Below are positions 17,917-25,946 of a DNA stretch of 45,874 nucleotides, in pieces. Each line of letters opens with the position of its first letter. Position 1 is the stretch's first letter. Where the stretch lies: NCBI GenBank assembly GCA_947649935.1, contig CANSTR010000014.1, positions 1 through 45,874 on the forward strand. The letters run 5' to 3'. The notes under the pieces were generated by a model. That model ran no database searches and had not been told where the DNA came from. It saw nothing but the letters and a program-made list of their open reading frames with translations. A program made the position numbers and the translations under genes. The stretch comes from an uncultured Clostridia bacterium (GTDB lineage Bacteria; Bacillota; Clostridia; TANB77; CAG-508).

Positions 17917-18870
17917 ATGACCTTAGACGAGATTTTGAAAGAAGTAAAAAAAGTGCAGACAATTTGCATTATGGCGCATGAAGGGCCAGATGGGGATGCG
18001 ATTGGAAGTAGCTTAGGGCTATACCATATTTTCACGGAGATGGGGAAAGAGGTAGAAGTTTTGATGAAGAAAGTGCCAGAATCTTTTACGTTTTTGCCTG
18101 GTTTTGAAACCATAAAAGAAACACCAAGCAGAGAAAAATTTGATATGGGAATTGTGGTGGATTGCCCGGATATCAAAAGAGTTCATAAAGATTTGATTCC
18201 TTATTTTGAATCAGCAGAAGTGACGGCTCAGTTTGACCATCACATGAATAATTCGATGTTTGCCGATTATAATGTAGTCAATCATGTGGCACCTGCCTGT
18301 TGTCAGATATTAGTGGAAAGTTTGGATTATCTGGAAGTTGAAATTTCCAAAGACGCAATGACTTGCTTTTTGACGGGAATCATTACCGATACGGGTGGTT
18401 TCAAAAATTCTGGTACGTCAGTGGAAACTTTTGAAATAGCAGGACGCGCGCTGGAGATGGGAATTAATTTGTCAAAAATTTACAAAAAGAGTTTGATGGA
18501 AATTACAAGAACTCGATTTGAAATTCAAAAAGTGGCGATGGAGCGAATGGAGTTTTTGGCAGACGGCAAAATTAGTTTTACATATATTCAGTTAGAAGAT
18601 GAGAAAAACTTGGGACTAAAGGATGGCGACCATGAAGGCATTGTGGAAATCGGTAGAAATATTAAGGGAGTAGAAGTTTCTATTTTCCTACGTGAACAGG
18701 AAAAGGATTATAAGATTTCGCTTCGTTCGAATGATTATGTGAATGTTGCAGAAGTGTGTATGGTATTTGGCGGAGGCGGACATATTCGTGCTGCTGGAGC
18801 CAGCACAACCTTAAATTTAGAAGAAGCAAAACGCGCGTTAGTCAAAGAAATTGAAAAAAGATTGAAATAA
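17917..18870 (+). CDS. nrnA: DHH-family oligoribonuclease / pAp phosphatase NrnA
   Basis: A 317-residue phosphoesterase that degrades very short RNAs and dephosphorylates pAp in characterised homologues. DHH domain motifs: AHEGPDGDAIGSSLGL, VVDCPDIKR and FDHHMNN. The C-terminal DHHA1 domain has FGGGGHIRAAGAS. It lies between rbfA and truB, a common Firmicute arrangement. Confidence 0.92.
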   Translation: MTLDEILKEVKKVQTICIMAHEGPDGDAIGSSLGLYHIFTEMGKEVEVLMKKVPESFTFLPGFETIKETPSREKFDMGIVVDCPDIKRVHKDLIPYFESAEVTAQFDHHMNNSMFADYNVVNHVAPACCQILVESLDYLEVEISKDAMTCFLTGIITDTGGFKNSGTSVETFEIAGRALEMGINLSKIYKKSLMEITRTRFEIQKVAMERMEFLADGKISFTYIQLEDEKNLGLKDGDHEGIVEIGRNIKGVEVSIFLREQEKDYKISLRSNDYVNVAEVCMVFGGGGHIRAAGASTTLNLEEAKRALVKEIEKRLK

Positions 18871-18873
18871 GGC

Positions 18874-18902
18874 TTGCAATTTTATGGAAACTGTGGTACA
18901 AT
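18874..18902 (+). promoter_or_regulatory. Promoter of the 33-residue basic ORF
   Basis: TTGCAA (18874-18879), 17 nt, TACAAT (18897-18902) with the TGTGG extension seen at other promoters here. It begins 4 nt after the nrnA stop. Confidence 0.65.
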
Positions 18903-18934
18903 AAAGATATCATTTATTAGGAGGTAGACACAGC

Positions 18935-19036
18935 ATGGATAGGAACAGAAAAGCTGATGTGCAGCGCGCACAGCGGCGGGCTGAAAAGCAAAGGCGTGCA
19001 AAAGCTAAGGCTAAAAAAAGAAAGAAATTAGCCTAG
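18935..19036 (+). CDS. Small very basic protein of 33 residues, unknown
   Basis: An ORF with ATG at 18935 and TAG at 19034-19036. The predicted peptide starts MDRNRKADVQRAQRRAEKQ and continues with a Lys/Arg/Ala run ending KKRKKLA; it is mostly Arg, Lys, Ala and Gln. Support for expression is its own promoter, an AGGAGG site 10 nt upstream and a terminator-like hairpin right after. Composition suggests a nucleic-acid or ribosome-binding peptide, and its neighbours are all RNA/ribosome genes. I do not recognise a family. Confidence 0.65.
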   Translation: MDRNRKADVQRAQRRAEKQRRAKAKAKKRKKLA

Positions 19037-19056
19037 GTTTACGCCATTAACAGAGG

Positions 19057-19095
19057 GAGGATTTCGCGGCTAATTATGCGTGAAGTCCTCTTTTG
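19057..19095 (+). terminator. Terminator-like hairpin after the small ORF
   Basis: GAGGA-TTT-CGC (19057-19067) pairs with GCG-GAA-TCCTC (19078-19090) with two single-base bulges, followed by TTTT. It precedes truB by 19 nt. Confidence 0.6.
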
Positions 19096-19113
19096 ATATC
19101 ATAAGGAGTTAGA

Positions 19114-19962
19114 ATGAAATCAGGAATTGTAATTATTAATAAAGAAAAAGGTTGGACTTCGCAGGATGTGGTTTCAAAAGTGAAACGAATTTTGCAGGTC
19201 AAAAAAGCGGGACATATTGGCACATTGGACCCTTTGGCAACTGGCGTGTTACCAGTTTTGATTGGCGATGCCACCAAACTTTCGAAATACTTGGTGGAGC
19301 ATAATAAAACCTATATTGCCACCATTGGATTAGGACAGAAAAAAGATACAGGAGATGACGAAGGAGAGGTTATTCAAACGAGCGAGGTTGGCGTTTTAGA
19401 GGAGAAAACAGTAGCAGAAGTACTTAAGTCCTTTGAAGGCAAACAAATGCAAATTCCGCCCAAATATTCGGCAATTAAAATCAATGGGAAAAAATTGTAC
19501 GAATATGCGAGAGCAGGGGAAGAGATTGAAATTCCAGCAAGAAATATCGAAATTTATGCGATGCAATTGCTCCAAATAAATCAAGACGAAAAACAAATTT
19601 CGTTTGGAGTTTCCTGCTCGAAGGGAACCTATATCCGCGTGTTATGCGAAGATATTGCGGAAAAAATGGGGACTTGTGGCTATATGAAAAATTTACAAAG
19701 AACGGCAGTGAATCAATTTTTGCTAAAATATGCAGTCACAGTAGAAAATTTGACAGAAAAACAAATCATTAGTGTGGAAAAAATATGTGAAAAGTATCCT
19801 AAAATTGATTTGAATGAGCGAAAATTGCAATTATTTTTGAATGGCGTGATGCTGACGATGCATAGGGAAGACGGCATTTATCGAATTTATCAATCACAAA
19901 ATTTTGTGGGACTAGGTGTAGTGAAAAATGAATTGCTGAAACGTGATGTGGTTGTGAACTGA
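19114..19962 (+). CDS. truB: tRNA pseudouridine(55) synthase TruB
   Basis: TruB (282 residues) makes pseudouridine 55 in the tRNA T-loop. The N-terminus GIVIINKEKGWTSQDVV and the catalytic segment HIGTLDPLATGVLPVLIG (Asp in GTLDP) are diagnostic; YSAIKINGKKLYEYAR and CSKGTYIRVLCEDI follow. The start is set by AAGGAG. The gene converges on the tRNA cluster across a shared terminator. Confidence 0.95.
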   Translation: MKSGIVIINKEKGWTSQDVVSKVKRILQVKKAGHIGTLDPLATGVLPVLIGDATKLSKYLVEHNKTYIATIGLGQKKDTGDDEGEVIQTSEVGVLEEKTVAEVLKSFEGKQMQIPPKYSAIKINGKKLYEYARAGEEIEIPARNIEIYAMQLLQINQDEKQISFGVSCSKGTYIRVLCEDIAEKMGTCGYMKNLQRTAVNQFLLKYAVTVENLTEKQIISVEKICEKYPKIDLNERKLQLFLNGVMLTMHREDGIYRIYQSQNFVGLGVVKNELLKRDVVVN

Positions 19963-19990
19963 AGAGGCGACTAGTAATTGTCTACAATAA

Positions 19991-20020
19991 AAAAAGTAGA
20001 GTTTTCTAACTCTACTTTTT
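19991..20020. terminator. Bidirectional terminator between truB and the tRNA cluster
   Basis: AAAAAGTAGAG (19991-20001) pairs perfectly with CTCTACTTTTT (20010-20020). Poly-A to the left and poly-T to the right allow termination from both sides. Confidence 0.9.
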
Positions 20021-20021
20021 G

Positions 20022-20097
<76 letters not shown>

Positions 20098-20132
20098 TTA
20101 TAAAAAATATCTAGTGATTGAACTAGATATTT

Positions 20133-20209
20133 TGGCGACCTGGAACGGACTCGAACCGTCGACCTCCGCCGTGACAGGGCGGCATTCTAACCAACTGAAC
20201 TACCAGGCC
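20133..20209 (-). tRNA. tRNA-Asp (GTC)
   Basis: On the minus strand the acceptor GGCCTGG pairs with CCAGGTC, followed by GCCA. The anticodon stem CCGCC/GGCGG holds loop CTGTCAC with GTC. Confidence 0.96.
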
Positions 20210-20240
20210 AAATAATGTATGATTATGCCATACATAAAAA

Positions 20241-20316
20241 TGGTGGTCGCTATAGGGATCGAACCTATGACCCTCTGCTTGTAAGGCAGATGCTCTCCCA
20301 GCTGAGCTAAGCGACC
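20241..20316 (-). tRNA. tRNA-Val (TAC)
   Basis: On the minus strand the acceptor GGTCGCT pairs with AGCGACC, followed by ACCA. The anticodon loop CTTACAA contains TAC. First gene of the leftward tRNA transcript. Confidence 0.96.
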
Positions 20317-20339
20317 GTGTCAACCAACTGACAAGTAAT

Positions 20340-20368
20340 ATTTTACTTGATTTTTCCGTTTTTGTCAA
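20340..20368 (-). promoter_or_regulatory. Promoter of the tRNA Val-Asp-Phe cluster
   Basis: On the minus strand TTGACA (20368-20363), 17 nt, TAAAAT (20345-20340), 24 nt upstream of tRNA-Val. Confidence 0.82.
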
Positions 20369-20434
20369 TACTTTTTTGAAAAATTTTTCAAAAAATTTTC
20401 AAAAATTTCTAGTGCTTTATTTTTAGCAGAAAAA

Positions 20435-20477
20435 TGACAAAAATGTAAGGTTCAAATGCAAAGAAATGTGTTATAAT
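20435..20477 (+). promoter_or_regulatory. Bce-type operator and promoter of the two-component system
   Basis: TGACA-AAAA-TGTAA (20435-20448) matches the TnACA-N4-TGTAA pattern bound by Bce-type regulators. TATAAT follows at 20472-20477 with no good -35 box, as expected for an activator-dependent promoter whose operator abuts the -35 region. Confidence 0.62.
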
Positions 20478-20494
20478 GTTGTGGGAGGTTTGAG

Positions 20495-21166
20495 ATGCAG
20501 AAAATATTGATTGTGGAAGATGATGAGAAATTGAGAGATGAATTGGAGACTTTTTTGATTCGAAATGGGTTTGATTGTGAGAGTTTGAAGCAATTTGAGC
20601 ATTGTGTGGACGATATCATTGAGCGAAAAGCGGATTTGATTTTGCTGGATATTAATTTGCCGAATACGGATGGAGAGTATATTTGCAAAGAAGTGAGAAA
20701 ATTGTCCAATGTGCCCATTATTATGGTGACGAGTAGAGATAGTGAGATTGACGAGTTGATTAGCTTGAATTATGGGGCTGACCAATATGTTACCAAGCCA
20801 TATAACATCCAAATTTTGCTTGCTAAAATTGCTGGACTGTTGAAAAGAAATCAGAATGCTGGCGTTAATCCGGATAAAATCGATTGCAAAGAGTTTGTGC
20901 TAAATTTGGCGAGTAGGGAGATTGAAAAGGATGAGCAGAAAGTGGAATTGACGAAAAATGAATATAATATTTTATATTTTTTGGTGATTCATAAAGCACA
21001 AGTGGTTTCGCGAGATGAAATGATGGATTATTTGTGGGAAAGCGAGAATTTTATTGATGATAATACATTGAATGTCAATGTGAAAAGGTTGCGAACAAAG
21101 TTAGACGAATTAGGCATTGTAGACAAAATTGAAACAAGGAGAGGACAAGGGTATCGATTGAAATGA
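20495..21166 (+). CDS. Bce-type (OmpR family) response regulator
   Basis: A 223-residue regulator with a receiver domain (VEDDEK, phospho-acceptor Asp52 in LLDINLP, Lys in VTKPYN) and a C-terminal winged helix (NVNVKRLRTKLDE, RRGQGYRLK). It overlaps the kinase gene by 4 nt (ATGA). With the kinase and the ABC transporter downstream it forms a Bce-like module, a class that senses peptide antibiotics such as bacitracin and induces the transporter. Confidence 0.9.
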   Translation: MQKILIVEDDEKLRDELETFLIRNGFDCESLKQFEHCVDDIIERKADLILLDINLPNTDGEYICKEVRKLSNVPIIMVTSRDSEIDELISLNYGADQYVTKPYNIQILLAKIAGLLKRNQNAGVNPDKIDCKEFVLNLASREIEKDEQKVELTKNEYNILYFLVIHKAQVVSRDEMMDYLWESENFIDDNTLNVNVKRLRTKLDELGIVDKIETRRGQGYRLK

Positions 21167-22179
21167 ATGGAACCAATTTTTTGAAAGATAAAATAATTTT
21201 AATCAGTTTGAGTTTGTTTGGTGTGGTAAGTATTGAAATTTTGTTGTTGGCGTATCAAATGGAGTGGGGCATGAGGCTCTATATTGGCTTGATGCCACTG
21301 TTATTATTGATGGTGGCGTTGTTTATAGAATATCAAAGAAAGGCGAATTTTTATCATGATTTGCAACAAAAGCTGGAGGAATTAGATGGCAAATATTTGT
21401 TGCCAGAAATTATCCGTACGCCACATTTTATGGAAGGAAAATTGTTAAAAGAAACGTTGCAGGAAACGGGAAAGTCCATGTTGGAGCATGTGAATGAATA
21501 TAAGCATTTGCAGGAGGATTATAAGGAATATATTGAATTGTGGATTCATGAAATCAAAACGCCGATTGCGGCGAGTAAGATGGTGATTGAAAATCACAAG
21601 ACAGGTGTGATGAAAAGCATTGAAGAGGAGTTGGATAAAATAGCGGATTACACGGAGCAGGCTTTGTTTTATGCGAGAAGTAATACGGTGGAAAAGGATT
21701 ATTTGATTCGAAAATGCAGTTTGCAGGAGATTGTGAATGAGGCGATTAAGAAAAATAAAAATCGATTGAGGCAAGAAAATGCAAAAATGAATTTGCATGA
21801 TTTGGATATGACGGTGAATACGGACAGTAAGTGGATTGTGTTTATTTTGAGTCAGATTTTGCAAAATAGTTGTAAGTATCAGAAATCCAATGTTGATTTG
21901 GAGATGGAGATGTTTGCAAAAGCGGGGAAAGAAAGTGTTATTTTTGAGTTAAAAGATAATGGAATTGGTATTCTAAAGGGGGAAGTTGTGCGCGTTTTTG
22001 AAAAAGGTTTTACAGGGACGAATGGCAGAACGGCAAATAAAAAATCCACGGGAATTGGATTGTATTTATGTAAAAAGTTGTGTGATAAATTGGGAATGGG
22101 GATTGAGTTGGATTCAGTGCAAGGTGAAGGAACGCAGATAAGGCTTGTGTTTCCGAAAGGGAGTTATCATGATATTTAG
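21163..22179 (+). CDS. Intramembrane-sensing (BceS-like) histidine kinase
   Basis: A 338-residue kinase with two N-terminal membrane helices (residues ~10-30 and ~38-55) joined by a loop of only a few residues, the mark of intramembrane-sensing kinases. The H-box is WIHEIKTPIAA, the N-box ILQNSCKYQ, and the G boxes DNGIGI and KKSTGIGLYLCKKL. Such kinases usually take their signal from the partner ABC transporter, which is the next pair of genes. Confidence 0.9.
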   Translation: MNGTNFLKDKIILISLSLFGVVSIEILLLAYQMEWGMRLYIGLMPLLLLMVALFIEYQRKANFYHDLQQKLEELDGKYLLPEIIRTPHFMEGKLLKETLQETGKSMLEHVNEYKHLQEDYKEYIELWIHEIKTPIAASKMVIENHKTGVMKSIEEELDKIADYTEQALFYARSNTVEKDYLIRKCSLQEIVNEAIKKNKNRLRQENAKMNLHDLDMTVNTDSKWIVFILSQILQNSCKYQKSNVDLEMEMFAKAGKESVIFELKDNGIGILKGEVVRVFEKGFTGTNGRTANKKSTGIGLYLCKKLCDKLGMGIELDSVQGEGTQIRLVFPKGSYHDI

Positions 22180-22194
22180 CTTTTTTTGTCAATC

Positions 22195-22258
22195 TTACAA
22201 AAATGTAAGGTTTTTGTAATTCAAATCGATGGCAAGAGGTTGAGAAGAGTGTTATACT
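22195..22258 (+). promoter_or_regulatory. Bce-type operator and promoter region of the ABC transporter
   Basis: TTACA-AAAA-TGTAA (22195-22208) is a perfect TnACA-N4-TGTAA palindrome, with CTTACA/TGTAAG symmetry. A second TGTAA half-site follows at 22214-22218. TATACT at 22253-22258 is a possible -10 box. Position and sequence fit activation by the adjacent regulator. Confidence 0.68.
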
Positions 22259-22280
22259 TTTGCTTGAAAGGAGATTTTTT

Positions 22281-23050
22281 ATGGAAAAGATTTTACAAGT
22301 AAAAAATATTGAAAAATATTATGGAAACAAATCAAATTTGACGAAGGCGATTGACAATATTAGTTTTGAAGTGGAAAAAGGCGAATTTGTGGGAATCATG
22401 GGAGCCAGTCGGTTCGCGGAAAGACGACGTTATTGAATTGCCTTTCTACCATAGACCGCGTAACAGCAGGTCATATTATCATCAACCAGCAAGACATTAC
22501 AAAGCTAAAAGGCAATCAATTAAATAAATTTAGAAGAGAAGAACTGGGCTTTATTTTTCAGGATTTTAATTTGTTGGATACATTAACTGCTTACGAAAAC
22601 ATTGCATTAGCGTTGACTATTCAAAGAGTTCCAGAAAATGAAATTGATGCAAAAGTAAAAAATGTGGCAGAAAAACTTGGCATTACAAGCATTTTGAATA
22701 AATATCCGTACCAAGTATCTGGCGGGCAAAAGCAAAGAATTGCGTCATGTAGAGCGATTATCACAAATCCAAAAATGATTTTGGCAGATGAGCCAACAGG
22801 TGCATTGGATTCCAAGGCAGCAAGGCAATTATTAGAAAGTTTTGAAAGCTTAAATCAGAAATTGGGAAGCACGATTTTGATGGTAACGCACGATGCTTTT
22901 ACAGCAAGTTATGCAGAACGAATTATTTTCATTAAGGATGGAAAAATATTTAATGAATTAGTCAAAGGAATTGACACAAGAAAGCAATTTTTCGAGAAAA
23001 TCATTGAGGTGCAAACATTGCTTGGAGGTGATTTGAACGATGTTATTTAA
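22281..23050 (+). pseudogene. Bce-type ABC transporter ATP-binding protein, frameshifted at Walker A as read
   Basis: From ATG 22281 (behind AAAGGAG) the frame runs through the KNIEKYYG and EFVGIMGAS segments, then breaks inside the P-loop. Two extra bases, one after AGT near 22410 and one near 22417, turn the expected GASGSGKTT into a stop-terminated frame. The remainder (signature VSGGQKQR, Walker B ILADEPTGALDS, H-loop MVTHDAF) is intact from 22433. Repairing both insertions gives 255 residues, normal for this MacB/BceA-like family. It overlaps the permease gene by 11 nt. As read, the ATPase would be inactive. Confidence 0.85.
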
Positions 23051-25139
23051 ATTGTCTTTCAAAAATATGAAAAAAAGCATCAAAGATTACGGCATTTATT
23101 TTTTAACATTAGTGTTAGGTGTGGCGATTTTCTACATGTTCAACTCGCTAGATAGCCAAGAAGCGATGTTAAAAGTATCCACTTCACAAAGACAAATCAT
23201 TCAGTTAATGATTGAAATGCTTGCGTATGTTTCCGTATTTGTCGCTGTGATTTTAGGATTGCTGATTGTGTATGCCAACAACTTCCTGATTAATAGGCGC
23301 AAACGAGAATTTGGAATTTATATGACTTTGGGAATGGGCAAAAGACAAATTTCGAAAATTATTTTATTAGAAACGATTTTTGTTGGCATGATTTCGCTTG
23401 TGATTGGTTTGGTGATTGGAATTTTTGCTTCTCAATTTATGTCGATTTTTGTTTCGAAATTATTTGAGGCGGATATGAGCAAATTTGAATTTGTTTTTTC
23501 CAAAACAGCTTGCGTAAAAACATGTGTTTATTTTGCGATTATGTATGTGGCAGTTATGGTATTTAATACTTTTACGATTTCGCGTTACAAATTAATCAAT
23601 TTATTAAATAGCGCCAAGAAAAATGAAAAAATCAAAATGAAAAATCCAGTTTTGTCTATTTTGGTATTTTTGGGTGCAACAATTTTGTTAGGATTTGCCT
23701 ATTGGAAAGTAACGATAGATGCGCATAATTTGAATTCAGGTGACAAAATTTTACAAGTCATTTTGATGGGAATTGTTGGAACAGTACTTGTGTTTTGGTC
23801 GCTTTCAGGCTTTATTTTGCGAATTGTGCAATCCATGAAAAAGACGTATTTAAAAGATACTAACATGTTTGTTTTGCGACAAATCAATAACAAAATTAAC
23901 ACAACTATTGTGAGCATGAGTGTCATTTGTTTGATGCTTTTTATGACGATGACTATTTTGTCTTCCTCGCTTGCTTTGCGAAATACGATGCAACGAGATT
24001 TGCTAGAAATGACGCCAGTAGATTTGAATTTGTATAAAACAGCGTATTTGCCAGAAAAAACAACAAATCGTTCTGGCAAAGAAATAATTTACACAGAAGC
24101 GCAAAGACAGGATTCTAGAGTGTCGATACAACATACTTTAGAAAGCAATGGATTTGATATGAATTTGCTAAAAGATGTGGAAGAAATTCCGATTTATACG
24201 GATAAAAATTTGACTTGGGAGAAGTTTTTTGGAGCAAAAATAGAAAAAATAAAAGCAAAATTTCCATATTTGCAGTATAATACCCCAGAAGAACTCATTA
24301 AAATATCGGATTATAATAGGATTGCAAAATTGTATGGAAACCAAGAATACGAGCTAAAGGAGAATGAATATGTCATGCTTTGCGATTTTGACTCGCAAGA
24401 AGAAATCCGAAATGAGGTTTTGAAAGACGGAAATTATCCTTTAGAAATTGCAGGAAAAACATATATAGCCAAATATCAAGAATGCAAAAGTGGATTTGTT
24501 GTGATGTCAACAAGTCATACAAATACAGGCATTATTTTGGTGCCAGATAGTTGCAATTTAACGGATGAAATGGCAGAAATGTATTTTTTGGCAGCCAATT
24601 ATAATGCTGTTACAGAGGAAGAAAAAGCAGAAATTGAGAAAATTTTTACAGGTAAAGAGGAGTCTACGATTTTAAATAATGTTTATGAAAAAGGTTTGCA
24701 ATTAGACGGATTGAGCAAAATTTCTATTATAGAAGCAAGTGTTGGATTAGCAACGATGATTACATTTATTGCAATTTATTTAGGAATTATCTTTTTGATT
24801 GCGAGCTCCGCGATTTTGGCTTTGAAGCAATTGACAGAAAGTTCGGATAATAAGCAGAGATACACAATTTTAAGAAAAATTGGTTGTGATGAAAAAATGA
24901 TTCATATGGCGTTGTTTCGACAAATTGGAATTTTCTTTGGGATGCCATTGATTTTAGCAACGATTCATTCAGTGTTCGGTATCCAATATGCGTTGTCCGT
25001 TTTATCTGGCGTGGCAAGTACCAAAGATTTGTTACCATCGGTTATTGCGACGGTTGTTGTTATGGGAATGATTTATGGCGCTTATTTTATGGCGACTTAT
25101 TTGGGAAGTAAGAATATTATAAAGGAAGAAAACTTTTAA
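23040..25139 (+). CDS. Bce-type ABC transporter permease (FtsX family)
   Basis: A 699-residue membrane protein with the BceB layout: one N-terminal helix, a group of three helices to about residue 185, further helices at ~195-320, a large extracellular domain (~330-560) and three C-terminal helices. FtsX-type segments include NNFLINRRKREFGIYMTLGM and AILALKQLTESSDNKQRY. In this family the permease both confers resistance to peptide antibiotics and acts as the sensor for the kinase. Confidence 0.9.
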   Translation: MLFKLSFKNMKKSIKDYGIYFLTLVLGVAIFYMFNSLDSQEAMLKVSTSQRQIIQLMIEMLAYVSVFVAVILGLLIVYANNFLINRRKREFGIYMTLGMGKRQISKIILLETIFVGMISLVIGLVIGIFASQFMSIFVSKLFEADMSKFEFVFSKTACVKTCVYFAIMYVAVMVFNTFTISRYKLINLLNSAKKNEKIKMKNPVLSILVFLGATILLGFAYWKVTIDAHNLNSGDKILQVILMGIVGTVLVFWSLSGFILRIVQSMKKTYLKDTNMFVLRQINNKINTTIVSMSVICLMLFMTMTILSSSLALRNTMQRDLLEMTPVDLNLYKTAYLPEKTTNRSGKEIIYTEAQRQDSRVSIQHTLESNGFDMNLLKDVEEIPIYTDKNLTWEKFFGAKIEKIKAKFPYLQYNTPEELIKISDYNRIAKLYGNQEYELKENEYVMLCDFDSQEEIRNEVLKDGNYPLEIAGKTYIAKYQECKSGFVVMSTSHTNTGIILVPDSCNLTDEMAEMYFLAANYNAVTEEEKAEIEKIFTGKEESTILNNVYEKGLQLDGLSKISIIEASVGLATMITFIAIYLGIIFLIASSAILALKQLTESSDNKQRYTILRKIGCDEKMIHMALFRQIGIFFGMPLILATIHSVFGIQYALSVLSGVASTKDLLPSVIATVVVMGMIYGAYFMATYLGSKNIIKEENF

Positions 25140-25161
25140 TCAAAGAAAATTCTTTTATTTT

Positions 25162-25190
25162 GTATAAAAATCTCCTATTTTGTCATAATA
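25162..25190 (+). promoter_or_regulatory. SigG-type (forespore) promoter of spoVT
   Basis: GTATA (25162-25166), 17 nt, CATAATA (25184-25190) fit the SigG/SigF consensus GHATR and CATAHTA. Bacillus spoVT is SigG-dependent. No better SigA promoter is visible. Confidence 0.6.
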
Positions 25191-25224
25191 AGACTATACA
25201 TGACAAATAAAGGAGGAAAAAAAT

Positions 25225-25779
25225 ATGAAAGCAACGGGTGTTGTAAGACGTATAGATGATTTAGGTAGAGTTGTTATTCCCAAAGAAATTCGTAAAGTAC
25301 ACAGAATTAAAGAGGGCGATCCGCTAGAAATTTTTACAGATAAAGAAGGGGAAATTATTTTGAAAAAGTATTCTCCGATTGGTGAGCTTTCAGAATTCGC
25401 AGGTAGTTATGCAGAAACGCTTTCAAAAACAACAGGACATATTACTTGCATCACAGACAAAGACACAGTCATTGCGGTATCTGGCGGTTCCAAAAAAGAT
25501 TTTTTGGAAAAGGGTTTAAGCAAACAGTTAGAAGAAGTGATTGAAAACAAAGAAGTTTTTAAAAGCAAAGATAATGACGAAATCGCCATACCAATCACGG
25601 AAAATGAGGGACGTGAAAGAATCTATAATTCGCAAGTCATTTATCCAATTATTTCCGATGGAGATGTCATTGGAAGTGTGATTTTACTTTCGAAAGAACC
25701 AAATCAAAAAATGAGCGAAGTAGAATACAAAGTAGCACAATCAGCAGCGGGATTCCTTGGAAATCATTTAGAAATATAA
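25225..25779 (+). CDS. spoVT: Stage V sporulation protein T
   Basis: SpoVT (184 residues) is an AbrB-like regulator of late forespore genes. The N-terminal swapped-hairpin DNA-binding domain (MKATGVVRRIDDLGRVVIPK, then EIRKVHRIKEGDPLEI) is nearly invariant in the family. A GAF-like C-terminal domain follows (residues ~55-184). It has an AGGAGG site, a SigG-like promoter and its own terminator. Confidence 0.96.
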   Translation: MKATGVVRRIDDLGRVVIPKEIRKVHRIKEGDPLEIFTDKEGEIILKKYSPIGELSEFAGSYAETLSKTTGHITCITDKDTVIAVSGGSKKDFLEKGLSKQLEEVIENKEVFKSKDNDEIAIPITENEGRERIYNSQVIYPIISDGDVIGSVILLSKEPNQKMSEVEYKVAQSAAGFLGNHLEI

Positions 25780-25781
25780 CA

Positions 25782-25821
25782 AAAAAAGTCGTAATTATGA
25801 GCCAATAATTGCGACTTTTTT
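25782..25821 (+). terminator. Terminator of spoVT
   Basis: A 17-bp stem (25782-25798 with 25805-25821, one G-T pair) with A-run and T-run ends and a 6-nt loop. Confidence 0.92.
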
Positions 25822-25830
25822 CTGCCAATA

Positions 25831-25844
25831 TTACAAAAATGTAA
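25831..25844. promoter_or_regulatory. Bce-type operator-like palindrome upstream of the pilin-like gene
   Basis: TTACA-AAAA-TGTAA is identical in its 14-nt core to the site before the ABC transporter genes (22195-22208). A TTTTTGTAA half-site follows about 20 nt later, as it also does there at shorter distance. It lies 38 nt before the -35 box of the next gene. Confidence 0.55.
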
Positions 25845-25881
25845 CAGTAATATTAAGTTTTTGTAACATAAGGCGAGTTGA

Positions 25882-25911
25882 TTGACAAAAGATTTGCTTT
25901 AATGCTAAAAT
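25882..25911 (+). promoter_or_regulatory. Promoter of the pilin-like repeat protein gene
   Basis: TTGACA (25882-25887), 18 nt, TAAAAT (25906-25911), 35 nt before the ATG. Confidence 0.7.
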
Positions 25912-25946
25912 ATAGTTAACTTAGTTGAAAAGAGGAGGGGGAACAA

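Noticed and set aside
20123..20368. Minus-strand ORF of 81 codons
   Set aside because: It reads straight through tRNA-Val and tRNA-Asp and is explained by them.
22433..23050. A shorter ATPase starting at TTG 22433
   Set aside because: It would lack Walker A, and the upstream sequence clearly encodes the family N-terminus in another frame.
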